From Shimia haliotis (lineage in GTDB: Bacteria > Pseudomonadota > Alphaproteobacteria > Rhodobacterales > Rhodobacteraceae), in NCBI RefSeq assembly GCF_900114415.1, contig NZ_FOSZ01000003.1, forward strand, positions 1 to 64,000: 64,000 nt of DNA. The letters run 5' to 3'. The notes beneath the pieces were generated by a model, which ran no database searches, was not told where the DNA came from, and worked only from the letters and a program-made list of their open reading frames with translations. Shown here one piece after another: positions 33,470 through 43,373 of the stretch (positions are counted from its first letter, which is position 1; every line of letters starts with the position of its first letter). Both the position numbers and the translations under genes were made by a program.

Positions 33470-35038
33470 TCAACTTGCCAAGGCCCAGTTGGCCATTGCT
33501 GCCACTTCGAATGTTTTCAGGCCGGGTCGCGCCATCTGTCCATATCCGGTGCCATCACTGTCCTTAAGCTCAGGAAAAAGCGTGCACAGTTCGTTGACGA
33601 TTTCGGGATCAAAACTCGCCGATGTCTGCGGGCCGGGCAGGTAGCTTTCGGTGGCCAGCTTTTCCGAGAAAACGATTTGATGGTCGTCAAAAAGCAGATG
33701 GTGATATTCGACCGTTCCACCCTCGATTTGGCGGATTGATTTGCCGTTCACCAGATCGCGGGCTTTCACCAAGACCTCGTCTTCGCCAAATAGCAATTCC
33801 GACCATGCGCCGCCGATCAACACCCGATGCAGGGGCGACAAAGTCAGGGCGCGGTGATCTCCAAATGTGCCTTCTGCAATGAGAACGGGTGCGAATTTTC
33901 CGGTCGCCTGCACAGTACGCGAGCCGTGCCATCGCACCGGTTGCGGCCCGTTGTCGAGTGTTTCCACCAGATCATCCACTGCAATATGTTCCACCGGAAC
34001 TTCGCCAAAGGGCGTCAAAATAAAGGTGCCCGCCGCAAAGCAAGGCGCCTGCGTTATTGTGATAAACCCGGTGTCCGTTGTGCCCGTGGAACTTTCTACG
34101 GTATAGGTCAGGTTGACGGTTTCTTCGTCACCGTCGCCCTCGAATGTGACGGTTCCGTCCGCGTTCAGAGTGATGATCTGACCACTGCCCAGCGTGATGG
34201 GTACACCCACCACCGCAGGTTGCCCCGAGATATGAGTGATTGTCAGCGTGCCGCCGGTGGTGTTTTCGTCATTGGCCAGCAAATCCACCGTGCGCGTGCC
34301 ATTCAGACCCACGTTCACGGTGTCGGTGTTGGCAACCAGCGCCGTCTGCACCGATCCTGCCGCAATAAGCAACGAGCTGTCGTAGCTGCTGTCGGACACG
34401 TCGGCGATGATGAACTGTATGGTGTTGAGAACGCCCGCGTTGACCGGAATTGTCAGCGTCATTGTCAGCGTAAAGCCGTCCATCTCGGTGTTATAGGCGC
34501 CTCCGGTGTTGTTGATGAACAGGCTTTCGTTTTCGCCGCCATTGATGTTGCCAGGGTCAACGTCGCCATTGCCGATCTCCATCGGAACAAATGATCCGTT
34601 GATGTTGACGGCGACAAAGTCCTGATAGATCGAATTGACGTATTCCGGGTATTCCTCCGAGGCAAAGACGAACTGCATCGTCATGGTGTCACCGGTCGGG
34701 ATGAAATCCACTTCCAGAATGGCACCGTCGTACGTGTTGGCGCCTGCCAGCGCATTCAGGCCTGCATCGTTGTCGATGCCGTTCATGTTGGAAGATTGGT
34801 TGGTGTCCTGATTGAACCCACCACTTCCATTGCTGAAGTTGCGGGCGTTCCCGGTAGACAGGATCACGCCGGAATCGCCGGGCGTCACGCCTGGTGAGAC
34901 CGAGTCGCCATTGGAATAGACACCGGAGGCTCTGTTGTCGCCGGTATATGTTGCATCGACGACCGTTACACCCTCTCCGAAGATGGTGTTCGCCATGTCT
35001 TCCGCGTCTGCACCACGGTCTACGGGTAGTCTTGGCAT
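33470..35038 (-). CDS. large Hint-domain protein with choice-of-anchor-L-like domain
   Basis: The 522-aa protein has three parts. The N-terminal domain (about residues 10-230) carries GVILSTGNARNF, MQFVFASEEYPEYV and FINNTGGAYNTEMDGF, typical of the choice-of-anchor-L family of surface proteins. An Ig/cadherin-like middle follows (about 235-330, VDLLANDENTTGGTLTIT). The C-terminal Hint_2 domain has Cys333 (APCFAAGTF) and His404 (SPLHRVLIGG). No classical signal peptide is seen; such Rhodobacteraceae proteins are often thought to leave by type I secretion, but no RTX repeats are visible. It is the first gene of a two-gene Hint operon. Confidence 0.87.
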   Translation of the reverse strand: MPRLPVDRGADAEDMANTIFGEGVTVVDATYTGDNRASGVYSNGDSVSPGVTPGDSGVILSTGNARNFSNGSGGFNQDTNQSSNMNGIDNDAGLNALAGANTYDGAILEVDFIPTGDTMTMQFVFASEEYPEYVNSIYQDFVAVNINGSFVPMEIGNGDVDPGNINGGENESLFINNTGGAYNTEMDGFTLTMTLTIPVNAGVLNTIQFIIADVSDSSYDSSLLIAAGSVQTALVANTDTVNVGLNGTRTVDLLANDENTTGGTLTITHISGQPAVVGVPITLGSGQIITLNADGTVTFEGDGDEETVNLTYTVESSTGTTDTGFITITQAPCFAAGTFILTPFGEVPVEHIAVDDLVETLDNGPQPVRWHGSRTVQATGKFAPVLIAEGTFGDHRALTLSPLHRVLIGGAWSELLFGEDEVLVKARDLVNGKSIRQIEGGTVEYHHLLFDDHQIVFSEKLATESYLPGPQTSASFDPEIVNELCTLFPELKDSDGTGYGQMARPGLKTFEVAAMANWALAS

Positions 35039-35350
35039 ACCGCTTTGCCTTCAATCTCTGCCTTGTTGCCAAAGACAGGACCAAACAGCACGCGCACCAA
35101 TTGCCTGTGGTGCGACTCCAAACCATCACGCGCCGTTTTCGGCGTCATTGATGCGGGCCCTTTGTGGGGCGGAAACTGCGGGTGACCTGCCTCGGTCAAT
35201 TATTATTGCGTCGACTAAACATCAAATCTTCTCAACTGTTAAGGGAATATTGGAAATTTGCTGCGGAATGCGAACGCAATTGTGTCTTTCCGGTCCTGCC
35301 AAGCTGTGCGAAACCCTGTTTCAAAAGCCATTTCACACCAAGAGGATGAC
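35039..35350. other. intergenic region between the Hint operon and dapE
   Basis: These 312 bases hold the divergent promoters of the Hint operon (leftward) and dapE (rightward). I see no gene, strong hairpin or known motif. The dapE reading frame stays open back to 35258, but the ribosome-binding site supports the ATG at 35351. Confidence 0.5.
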
Positions 35351-36496
35351 ATGTCCCACACTGATGCCGCCCAACTGACCGCTGATCTGATCCGCTGCCC
35401 CTCCGTGACGCCGGACGAAGGTGGTGCGCTGGTGTTGTTGGAGGATCTATTGTCTGGGGCAGGGTTTGAGTGTGTGCGTGTTGATCGCGGGGATGTCTCC
35501 AACCTCTTTGCCCGCTGGGGTACAAAAGGCCATGGCAAGACGTTTGGTTTCAATGGCCACACCGATGTGGTGCCGATTGGCGATGCCGCGGCATGGAGTG
35601 CTGATCCGTTTGGGGCGGAAATCCGCGATGGGATAATGTTTGGACGGGGAACCACCGACATGAAGTCTGGCGTCGCTGCTTTTGCTGCTGCTGCCATTGA
35701 TTTCGTCACTAAAACACCGCCGGACGGTGCGATTGTGCTGACCATTACCGGAGATGAAGAGGGTGATGCTGTGGATGGGACAACCGCCCTTTTGGACTAC
35801 CTAGAGGCCGAAGATGAAAAGATGTCGGTCTGTTTGGTTGGAGAACCGACATGCCCGAGCGAGATGGGTGAGATGATGAAAATCGGTCGCCGCGGCTCGC
35901 TCACTGCCTATTTCACGTTTAGCGGCAAGCAGGGGCATTCGGCCTATCCACACCGGGCCAACAACCCGTTGCCGGCCATGGCGCGCCTGATGGATCGAAT
36001 GTCCTCCCATAAGCTTGATGAAGGCACCGATCATTTCGACGCGTCTACATTGGCGGTGGTCACGATGGACACCGGCAATCCGGCGACCAACGTTATTCCC
36101 GCGGAATGCAAGGCGACACTCAACATCCGCTTTAACGACATCCATTCCGGCGCGTCCCTGACCGATTGGATGCAGGGCCTTGTGAATGAGACCGCAGCGG
36201 CGACCGGTGTGGCCATCGATATGCGGGTCAAGGTTTCCGGCGAAAGCTTTATCACCCCTCCAGGCCCGTTGTCTGATTTGGTAGCCACTGCCGTGCGGGC
36301 CGAAACCGGCCGCACTCCAGAGCTTTCGACCTCAGGCGGGACGTCTGACGCCCGCTTTGTTCAGCATCATTGCCCCGTCGTGGAATTTGGTCTTGTTGGC
36401 AAGACCATGCATCAGGTGGATGAGAATGTTCCCGTGGCGCAAATCCATCAACTCAAGGACATTTATACCCGCATTCTTGCGGATTATTTCGCATGA
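35351..36496 (+). CDS. dapE: succinyl-diaminopimelate desuccinylase
   Basis: DapE removes succinate from N-succinyl-L,L-diaminopimelate in lysine and peptidoglycan precursor synthesis. The 381-aa M20 enzyme shows GHTDVVPIG (first metal His/Asp), RGTTDMKSG, the general-base Glu in [12 protein letters not shown], and [21 protein letters not shown] in the dimerisation region; a late His lies in [15 protein letters not shown] precedes the ATG. Its last bases overlap the next gene as ATGA. Confidence 0.96.
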   Translation: MSHTDAAQLTADLIRCPSVTPDEGGALVLLEDLLSGAGFECVRVDRGDVSNLFARWGTKGHGKTFGFNGHTDVVPIGDAAAWSADPFGAEIRDGIMFGRGTTDMKSGVAAFAAAAIDFVTKTPPDGAIVLTITGDEEGDAVDGTTALLDYLEAEDEKMSVCLVGEPTCPSEMGEMMKIGRRGSLTAYFTFSGKQGHSAYPHRANNPLPAMARLMDRMSSHKLDEGTDHFDASTLAVVTMDTGNPATNVIPAECKATLNIRFNDIHSGASLTDWMQGLVNETAAATGVAIDMRVKVSGESFITPPGPLSDLVATAVRAETGRTPELSTSGGTSDARFVQHHCPVVEFGLVGKTMHQVDENVPVAQIHQLKDIYTRILADYFA

Positions 36497-36915
36497 CATG
36501 GCAAATCGCCGTGGTCGCGGAATACCAACCCTGCCTTGAGGTGCGGCGCGTGGTTTTCATCGACGAACAAGGCGTGTCTGTTGAAGATGAACTTGATGGC
36601 TTGGACAGCCAAGCCGTTCATTTGCTCGCGACTGAGGACGGCAAACCATTGGGCACGGCCCGTCTGCTTACCAAGGGCAATACCGGCAAAATCGGCAGGG
36701 TCTGTGTTCTCAAGGAGGCGCGGGGCAGTGGTCTGGGTGCGGCATTGATCAAAGCCGCAGTCGCACATTTTCAAACGCAGCCGGATATCACGCGCGCGGT
36801 CCTCGGTGCTCAGTGCCACGCGATTGGCTTTTATGAGGCGCTGGGCTTTGTCACCTTTGGTCCGGTCTATGACGATGCCGGTATTGATCATCGCGATATG
36901 GAACGTCCGCTGTGA
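36493..36915 (+). CDS. GNAT-family N-acetyltransferase
   Basis: The 140-aa acetyltransferase has the acetyl-CoA-binding motif (Q/R-xx-G-x-G/A) in [16 protein letters not shown] (about residues 73-88) and the late [13 protein letters not shown] strand-helix. It resembles the ElaA/YjcF-like small GNATs, with [21 protein letters not shown] near the start. Substrate unknown. Translation is probably coupled to dapE by the 4-nt ATGA overlap and to the following gene by a GTGA overlap. Confidence 0.85.
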   Translation: MTWQIAVVAEYQPCLEVRRVVFIDEQGVSVEDELDGLDSQAVHLLATEDGKPLGTARLLTKGNTGKIGRVCVLKEARGSGLGAALIKAAVAHFQTQPDITRAVLGAQCHAIGFYEALGFVTFGPVYDDAGIDHRDMERPL

Positions 36916-37523
36916 AATCGCAGTATCTGGTCGTCATGCTCAAGGAGCCGCGCCCGGGGCGGGTGAAAACGCGTCTTGGTCGGGACATCGGCATGACAAC
37001 CGCCGCCTGGTGGTTCCGTCACCAAAGCGCGGGCCTCCTGCGCCGCCTGCGTGATCCTCGCTGGCAACTGGTTTTGGCCGTTGCTCCCGACAGCGAAGGC
37101 CTTGTGTCGCGCATTTGGCCGGCTGATCTGCCGCGTATCCCGCAAGGGCGCGGTGATCTCGGTGATCGGATGGGACGCATTCTGCGGGAAATGCCGCCCG
37201 GCCCGGTCTGCATTGTTGGCGCAGACATTCCGGGCATTTCACGCTCGCATATCGACACCGCTTTTCGGCAGCTTGGCAATCATGAAGCGGTTTTTGGACC
37301 TGCGCCGGATGGTGGATACTGGCTTGTCGGTCTGAAACGCAGCGCGCCGCCGCCGCGCGGGTTGTTTGAAAACGTACGCTGGTCCACGGAGCACGCGCTT
37401 GCAGATACGGTTGCGACGTTGACGGGCCACCGAATTGGGACGATCGCCACGCTGTCTGATGTGGATACGGTGCAGGATCTTCAGGCGCTTCGGGGCGGGC
37501 CGCCCCCAGACCAACCAAATTAA
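36912..37523 (+). CDS. DUF2064-type glycosyltransferase-like protein (TIGR04282)
   Basis: The 203-aa protein belongs to the nucleotide-diphospho-sugar-transferase-like family DUF2064/TIGR04282, some members of which are linked to arsenosugar synthesis. Visible features are KEPRPGRVKTRLGRDIG near the N-terminus, VCIVGADIPGIS (Asp of the metal site), and GPAPDGGYWLVGL. The GTG at 36912 overlaps the GNAT stop, which supports coupling. No arsenic gene lies nearby, so the arsenosugar role is not supported here. Confidence 0.85.
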   Translation: MKSQYLVVMLKEPRPGRVKTRLGRDIGMTTAAWWFRHQSAGLLRRLRDPRWQLVLAVAPDSEGLVSRIWPADLPRIPQGRGDLGDRMGRILREMPPGPVCIVGADIPGISRSHIDTAFRQLGNHEAVFGPAPDGGYWLVGLKRSAPPPRGLFENVRWSTEHALADTVATLTGHRIGTIATLSDVDTVQDLQALRGGPPPDQPN

Positions 37524-37629
37524 ACCTGACCTGTCCCAATTGTAGTCTCGGGTGCAGCGTAGACGCGCCACGGGGGTGGAGAAGCAACGCCCCTTTCCCC
37601 TGAACCCCCTTGCGTGATAGGGCAAAGCC

Positions 37630-39891
37630 ATGCGTATGCCCTCCAAAGAGGAAGTCCTTGAATGGATTTCCGAGAACCCGACCCTCACCACAAAACGAGA
37701 CATTGCCAAAGCCTTTGGTATCAAAGGGGCTGCGCGCATTGATCTCAAGCGCCTGCTGCGAGAGCTGGAAGCCGAAGGCCACTCGCAAAAGCGCGCCAAG
37801 ACTTACCGCGATCCCGATAAGCTGCCGCCTGTTTCGGTGCTGCAAATTGCTGGTCCAAATGACGATGGTGATCTTTTGGCCCGTCCTCTGGAGTGGCACG
37901 GCGAAGGCGACGCGCCCAATATCCTCGTGATCACCCGCGCCTCCGATCCGGCGCTGGGACAGGGCGACCGCATCCTTGGTCGCCTGACCGAAATAGAGGG
38001 TGAGGATCACGCCTATGAGGCCCGCCTGATCCGCCGCATCGGGACGAACCCGCGCCGTGTGCTTGGGGTGTTTCGCCAGACCGCAGAAGGTGGCCGTGTC
38101 ATGCCCATCGATAAGGGCGACAACAAAGAATGGATGGTGCTGTCAGATCAGATCAACGGCGCCAAAGACGGCGAGTTGGTGGAGGCCGAACAGGCTGGTC
38201 CCAAAGGCCGCATGGGTCTGCCGCGCGCCAAGGTTGTGGCGCGTCTTGGCGATCCCTCTGCACCGAAGGCCGTGTCGCTGATTGCCATTCATCAACATGG
38301 CATTCCGGACCGTTTCCCCGACGAGGTGATTGCCGAGGCCGACGCCACAAAACCCGCTCCACTTGGCAGCCGCGAAGATTTGCGTGACATGCCCTTTGTT
38401 ACAATTGACCCCGCAGATGCGCGCGATCATGACGACGCCTGCTGGGCGCACACTGATGACGACCCGAAAAACGCCGATGGACATGTGCTGTGGGTGGCGA
38501 TTGCCGATGTTGCGCAATATGTGCGCCCCGACACGGCACTGGATCGCGAGGCCCGCAAGCGCGGCAATTCCAGCTACTTCCCTGACCGCGTTGTGCCAAT
38601 GCTGCCGGACCGCCTGTCGGGCGATCTTTGCTCCTTGCACGAAGGCGTGCCGCGCGCGGTTCTCGCCCTGCGAGTGCAAATCGACAGCAAAGGCAAGAAG
38701 ATCGGCCACCGTTTCTGCCGTGCGATGATCCGCTCTGTTGCGTCGCTGAACTATGGCGAGGTGCAACAAGCGCAGGATGGCAGTCCGAACGAGCGCTGCG
38801 CCGAGTTGATGGAGAGCGTGATTTCCCCGCTCTATGCCGCTTATGACGCGCTGGTGGCAGCCCGCAACGAACGCCAGCCGCTGGCGCTTGATTTGCCGGA
38901 GCGCAAGATCGAGCTGTCGGACAAGGGGGTTGTCACTTCGGTCAACTTCCGTGACCGCTTTGACGCGCATAAGCTGATCGAGGAATTCATGGTGCTGGCC
39001 AACGTCTGCGCCGCCGAAACCCTGATCGCCAAGAAGTCCTCTCTACTGTTCCGCGTACACGAAGAACCCGCGCCGGAGAAACTCGATGCCCTGCGTGAGA
39101 CGGCGCAGACAGCGGGGTACAACCTTGCCAAGGGGCAGGTTTTGCAAACCCGCCACCTCAATGCACTTTTGGACGCCGCAGCCGGTTCCGAAGATGCCGA
39201 GCTGATCAACATTTCCACTCTGCGTTCAATGACGCAGGCCTATTACACACCGCAGAACTTCGGCCACTTCGGCCTCGCTCTGCGCGCCTACGCGCATTTC
39301 ACCTCGCCGATCCGCCGCTATGCCGATCTTATCGTACATCGCGCGTTGATCTCCGCTCACGGCTGGGGGGATGACGGCCTAACGCCCGAGATGGTCGAGC
39401 GGATGGAGCACACCGGCACGCATATCTCTGACACAGAGCGCCGCTCGATGTTGGCAGAGCGCGACACCACCGATCGCTACTTGGCGGCCTATATGTCCGA
39501 ACGCATCGGCAATGAGTTTACCGGCCGCATCAGCGGGATTGCCCGCTTTGGTGTCTTTGTGAAACTCGACGAAACCGGCGCGGATGGTCTGATCCCGATG
39601 CGCGAGTTGGGGCGTGAATACTTCCACTACGATCAGGAAACCAACACGCTGATCGGCTCTGATACAGGCATTGTCATTGGTCTGGGCCAACGTGTCACCA
39701 CCCGTCTGACCGAGGCAGCACCTGTGACCGGTGGCATCGCGTTGGAACTCCTGTCGTTGGATGGCGAGATCATCAAACGCGCTGGGCGCGGTGGTCGTGG
39801 TCGCAGCGGTGGCCCCGCACGCCGCAAAGCCACCAAGGCCAAGCGTAAATCCGACAAGGTCAAACGCAAAGTGTCCCGCCGTCGCAAATGA
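37630..39891 (+). CDS. rnr: ribonuclease R
   Basis: This 3'-5' exoribonuclease degrades structured RNA and helps in RNA quality control and cold adaptation. The 753-aa product has an N-terminal HTH-like part, cold-shock/OB segments, the RNB catalytic domain (DPADARDHDDACW, about residues 258-270, with the metal-binding Asp residues), TSPIRRYADLIVHRAL, an S1 domain (FTGRISGIARFGVFVKLDETGADGLIPM), and a Lys/Arg-rich C-terminal tail. It lies about 105 nt after the DUF2064 gene and has its own ribosome-binding region. Confidence 0.96.
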   Translation: MRMPSKEEVLEWISENPTLTTKRDIAKAFGIKGAARIDLKRLLRELEAEGHSQKRAKTYRDPDKLPPVSVLQIAGPNDDGDLLARPLEWHGEGDAPNILVITRASDPALGQGDRILGRLTEIEGEDHAYEARLIRRIGTNPRRVLGVFRQTAEGGRVMPIDKGDNKEWMVLSDQINGAKDGELVEAEQAGPKGRMGLPRAKVVARLGDPSAPKAVSLIAIHQHGIPDRFPDEVIAEADATKPAPLGSREDLRDMPFVTIDPADARDHDDACWAHTDDDPKNADGHVLWVAIADVAQYVRPDTALDREARKRGNSSYFPDRVVPMLPDRLSGDLCSLHEGVPRAVLALRVQIDSKGKKIGHRFCRAMIRSVASLNYGEVQQAQDGSPNERCAELMESVISPLYAAYDALVAARNERQPLALDLPERKIELSDKGVVTSVNFRDRFDAHKLIEEFMVLANVCAAETLIAKKSSLLFRVHEEPAPEKLDALRETAQTAGYNLAKGQVLQTRHLNALLDAAAGSEDAELINISTLRSMTQAYYTPQNFGHFGLALRAYAHFTSPIRRYADLIVHRALISAHGWGDDGLTPEMVERMEHTGTHISDTERRSMLAERDTTDRYLAAYMSERIGNEFTGRISGIARFGVFVKLDETGADGLIPMRELGREYFHYDQETNTLIGSDTGIVIGLGQRVTTRLTEAAPVTGGIALELLSLDGEIIKRAGRGGRGRSGGPARRKATKAKRKSDKVKRKVSRRRK

Positions 39892-39928
39892 CGGCGAGAT
39901 ACGTTTTACGCAATATTAGAGACTGTAT

Positions 39929-40669
39929 TTAGCTCGCAAGCGCTTGTTTGGGCGCGGCGCAACCACGCATATTCCCACCTGGATAGATCGCGGATCGTAC
40001 CCGCGCCACATAGGGCGTAAAGGCGGCAACTTCTTCAACCGCTTTGCGCAGATCGGTTTCGGCTGGGAGTCGCAGAATCATATCCAGAACAGGTGCAATC
40101 GCCGCGTCTGCGCCGGTGGGGGTGTCGCCAAACAGAAACGCTTTGTCACCCAAAACAGTCTCTAACATAGCCAAATCACGCCCTAGACGCTTTTTCCGAT
40201 CCTGCGCCGAGAACCGCGCAATTCCGTGAGAGGTAAGACCGGCGCGTACCGGGGCCCGCCCTTGCTCAGCCACCATTTCGCGGGCCTCCGATGGGACTTC
40301 AGCAAAGAACTCTTCGCGCATAATCGGCCAGACCTGAGGGTCCAACCAGCGGTCGTGTACAAGGCCAAGCACAAGACTGTACTCCACCATGCTCTTGATC
40401 GCGTGGGAAATGGCTTTCTGTTCCGTACTCAGGTCCGCATAGAAATCCGCGCCTTCTGACGTCAGCAGGTCTTCGATGTTTGAGCTGTCAGGGATCAGTT
40501 GATCGCCGACCCGCAGAACAGGCAGTTTGCCCAATGGTTGCACCGAAACGTCCACAGAAATCTCCGGCTGCCACGCGATGCCGGCCATTTCCAGCAGGCA
40601 AATAGCTTTCATGCAGAACGGTGAATGACTCGGCAGGACATTATTGCCCGGAAACATAATCAGCTGCAT
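39929..40669 (-). CDS. glutathione S-transferase family protein
   Basis: The 246-aa protein has an N-terminal thioredoxin-like domain (LPSHSPFCMKAICLLEMAGI, with a Ser/Cys active-site region near residues 13-19, cis-Pro in LGKLPVLRVGDQLI, and DSSNIEDLL) and an all-helical C-terminal domain. The ATG at 40669 has AGGAG at good spacing. It is divergent from a WYL-domain regulator gene across about 80 bp, which suggests that the regulator controls it. Substrate unknown. Confidence 0.88.
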   Translation of the reverse strand: MQLIMFPGNNVLPSHSPFCMKAICLLEMAGIAWQPEISVDVSVQPLGKLPVLRVGDQLIPDSSNIEDLLTSEGADFYADLSTEQKAISHAIKSMVEYSLVLGLVHDRWLDPQVWPIMREEFFAEVPSEAREMVAEQGRAPVRAGLTSHGIARFSAQDRKKRLGRDLAMLETVLGDKAFLFGDTPTGADAAIAPVLDMILRLPAETDLRKAVEEVAAFTPYVARVRSAIYPGGNMRGCAAPKQALAS

Positions 40670-40752
40670 CTCTTTCTCCTTTTGAAATGATGCAGCCGGT
40701 CTAACGCGGCCTGCTGTCAATTTTTGTCAGTATGAGGCACTATGCATAAGTC

Positions 40753-41457
40753 ATGCCTCGTACCGATCGTCTCTTTCAATTGATGCAAGCTCTTCGCGAC
40801 TTGCCGACGCCCGCCACTGCGCAGGCGCTTGCGTTGGAAACCGGCGTATCGGACCGCACGATCTATCGGGACATCGACACATTGCGTGGGCTCGGAGCGG
40901 TGATCGACGGAGAGGCGGGCTTTGGGTTCACTCTGATTGAGGATGCAACGCTGCCGCCCCTTGGATTTGTGCCAGAAGAAATCGAGGCGCTGGTGGTCGG
41001 TTTGACGGAAGTCACTCAAATCGGCGATCCCACGCTGGCTAGGGCTGCAAAATCGGCTCTAACAAAGCTGAAATCGCGTCTTCCTGCGGCTCAGGCGCAT
41101 CGACTTAAGCACGCGGTTCTGACCGCGAAACGTTTCTACAAACCCCCGCCGATCACAATCGATGCCAGTGCGCTTCGACAGGCGGCTTGGGAGGAGCGTA
41201 CCATCGCCGTGGATTACGCTGACGCCAATGGCATTCCAACCGCCCGCGAGTTGGACCCGCTCACGATCACCTTTCTGGACGGCACACATTGCCTGTTGGC
41301 CTTTTGCCATCTGCGGCAAGATTATCGTGTGTTCCGCCTTGATAGACTACGCGGGTTCACTGTGACTGATCGCTCCTTTCGCCCTCGTCGCATCCCGATG
41401 CTACGCGAATTCAAAAACCGGCTGGATGCCGAAGCGCCGCCTCATTCTCAGACGTGA
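40753..41457 (+). CDS. HTH_11/WYL-domain transcriptional regulator, second copy
   Basis: The 234-aa protein shares the layout of the regulator at 24804-25499: an N-terminal winged helix (PRTDRLFQLMQALRDLPTPATAQALALETGVSDRTIYRDIDTL) and a C-terminal WYL domain with CHLRQDYRVFRLDRLRGFTV. It is divergent from the GST-like gene, the usual position for a local repressor. Its last bases overlap the frame of the transglycosylase gene, but that gene's real start is about 90 nt further on. Confidence 0.88.
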   Translation: MPRTDRLFQLMQALRDLPTPATAQALALETGVSDRTIYRDIDTLRGLGAVIDGEAGFGFTLIEDATLPPLGFVPEEIEALVVGLTEVTQIGDPTLARAAKSALTKLKSRLPAAQAHRLKHAVLTAKRFYKPPPITIDASALRQAAWEERTIAVDYADANGIPTARELDPLTITFLDGTHCLLAFCHLRQDYRVFRLDRLRGFTVTDRSFRPRRIPMLREFKNRLDAEAPPHSQT

Positions 41458-41546
41458 TCGGCAATTCCCCGCGTATGACTTTTGGGTGCTTTGTCAGAAT
41501 CGCAGGCGGCGTTACCATTTGCGCAAAACGAGCAGGAGCACCGACC

Positions 41547-42806
41547 ATGCGAGCAGGCATTCTGGCACTGATATTCTGCGCAACGGCGTCATACGCTGAG
41601 GCACCCGCGACCTCTTTGCGTCCGGTGCTGCGTCCGGATTTGGTGATGACAAATGTCACACAAGCCGTAGCTGTTGTTTCGCCGACCAATGCCGGATTAC
41701 GTGATTGGACCGCCGCCTACCGTCCGCGCGCTTTGGCAGCTGGTGTGACGCCTGCAACCTTTGATGCCGCGATGTCTGGGGTGACGTATGACGCAGATGT
41801 CATCAAACGGGACCGCAACCAAAGTGAGTTCACAAAAACCATCTGGGACTATCTCGACAGCGCCACCAGCGATCTGCGCGTCAAAAACGGTAAAGCGGCG
41901 CTGGCGAGGCACAACACAACCCTCACAAAAATTGAACGCGCTTATGGCGTAGACAAGGAGGTCGTCGTTGCGATTTGGGGCCTTGAAAGCGCGTATGGAA
42001 CGTTTCGGGGCAGCACGCCGATTATCTCTGCGATGGCGTCATTGGCCTATGATGGTCGGCGCGCGGCATTTTTTGAGGAGCAGCTCACTGCCGCGCTGAC
42101 GATCCTGCAAAATGGCGATACGCAGGCGGCGAACATGACCGGTAGCTGGGCTGGTGCGATGGGTCACACACAATTCATGCCGACATCGTTTATGGCACAC
42201 GCAGTGGATTTCACAGGCGATGGGCGTCGTGACATCTGGTCTGACGACCCCGCTGACGCGCTGGCCTCGACGGCCGCCTACCTCAAGAATTCCGGCTGGA
42301 TTCTCGGCCAGCCTTGGGGCGTGGAGGTTCGCATTCCTGACGGCTTTGATTATACGCTCGCCAACCGCGAGATCCTCAAGATGCCCACCGAATGGGCCCG
42401 CATCGGCATCCGTGATATGACCGGCCGCAAAGTGCCCAATCATGGGAAGGCGTCGATCCTTTTGCCGGCGGGCGCTGAAGGTGCGGCTTTCATGATTTTC
42501 AAGAATTTCGACGCGATTGAGACCTATAACACCGCAGATGCCTATGTGATCGGGGTGGGACATCTTAGCGACCGCATTGCCGGCGCCCCCAAAATCCAAG
42601 GCTCCTGGCCTCGTGGCGATCGTGCTTTGACTTTTGATGAGCGTATTGAGTTGCAGGAGCGTCTGACCCAAGCTGGATTTGACACCCAGAAAATCGACGC
42701 CAAGATCGGCCCTCTGACAATCAACGCTGTACGAGACTATCAACTGTCCCGCGGCATGACGCCGGATGGCTATGCGTCTTTGCGCCTGCTCAACAGCTTG
42801 CGGTGA
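41547..42806 (+). CDS. lytic murein transglycosylase (MltB family) with peptidoglycan-binding domain
   Basis: The enzyme cleaves glycan strands to 1,6-anhydroMurNAc ends in the periplasm. The 419-aa product has a signal peptide (AGILALIFCATASYAEA), an SLT_2-type catalytic domain with the catalytic Glu in WGLESAYGTFRG, the NMTGSWAGAMGHTQFMPTSF motif, and a C-terminal PG_binding_1 domain (GFDTQKIDAKIGPLTINAVRDYQ). AGGAG precedes the ATG at 41547. It is convergent with the L,D-transpeptidase gene; both are peptidoglycan-remodelling enzymes. Confidence 0.92.
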   Translation: MRAGILALIFCATASYAEAPATSLRPVLRPDLVMTNVTQAVAVVSPTNAGLRDWTAAYRPRALAAGVTPATFDAAMSGVTYDADVIKRDRNQSEFTKTIWDYLDSATSDLRVKNGKAALARHNTTLTKIERAYGVDKEVVVAIWGLESAYGTFRGSTPIISAMASLAYDGRRAAFFEEQLTAALTILQNGDTQAANMTGSWAGAMGHTQFMPTSFMAHAVDFTGDGRRDIWSDDPADALASTAAYLKNSGWILGQPWGVEVRIPDGFDYTLANREILKMPTEWARIGIRDMTGRKVPNHGKASILLPAGAEGAAFMIFKNFDAIETYNTADAYVIGVGHLSDRIAGAPKIQGSWPRGDRALTFDERIELQERLTQAGFDTQKIDAKIGPLTINAVRDYQLSRGMTPDGYASLRLLNSLR

Positions 42807-43373
42807 TCAAAAGACGCTCACCTTGGTTCCCAGTGGCACAATGTTGAAAAGGTGTTCGACATGCGGATTGTACATGCGGATGCAGCCGTTTGACGACGGC
42901 GTCCCGATCGAGCCGGGAACATTTGTGCCGTGGATGCGGAACAATGTGTCCTTACCGTTCTGATACAGATAGAGAGCGCGGCTCCCCAATGGGTTGTTCG
43001 GCCCGCCTGGCATGCCGTTTTCCCATCGTGCGTACCCGGGATTGCGTTCGATCATCTCTTTGGTTGGGGTCCAATTCGGCCATTCCACTTTTCGGTCAAT
43101 GGTCGCGTCGCCGCGAAAGTTCAAACCTTCCTTGCCCACAGCCACGCCATAGCGGATCGCGGTTCGCTCGTCCTGCATGTGATAGAGGTAGAACGCTTGT
43201 AAGGTGACAACGATCTGACCGGGTTCATATTTGTATTTTCGTGCGATCTTCACCTCTCGTGGCTTGAGGTGGTCCATAAGCTCAAAGGGGGCGGCGGCGG
43301 CGCGGGCGATCATCGGGGTGCTCATCGTGGCGCCGGCTGCCGCTGCTGCGCTCAAAAATGTACGTCTCAGCAT
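42807..43373 (-). CDS. L,D-transpeptidase (YkuD family)
   Basis: This periplasmic enzyme forms 3-3 cross-links or attaches proteins to peptidoglycan. The 188-aa product starts at 43373 (AGGAG upstream) with a Tat-like signal MLRRTFLSAAAAAGA. The YkuD catalytic block is clear: His in IHGTNVPGSIG and nucleophile Cys in SSNGCIRM, with the final Arg. The frame upstream of 43373 is not coding. It abuts the convergent transglycosylase gene with no intergenic bases, so termination must occur inside one of the two. Confidence 0.92.
   Translation of the reverse strand: MLRRTFLSAAAAAGATMSTPMIARAAAAPFELMDHLKPREVKIARKYKYEPGQIVVTLQAFYLYHMQDERTAIRYGVAVGKEGLNFRGDATIDRKVEWPNWTPTKEMIERNPGYARWENGMPGGPNNPLGSRALYLYQNGKDTLFRIHGTNVPGSIGTPSSNGCIRMYNPHVEHLFNIVPLGTKVSVF

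Noticed and set aside
31025-35038. Hint cluster as a polymorphic toxin locus with immunity genes
   Set aside because: Polymorphic toxins have a toxin domain after the Hint domain; here the Hint domain is C-terminal and no toxin domain follows. The 31992 gene is on the opposite strand and has no immunity-family match.
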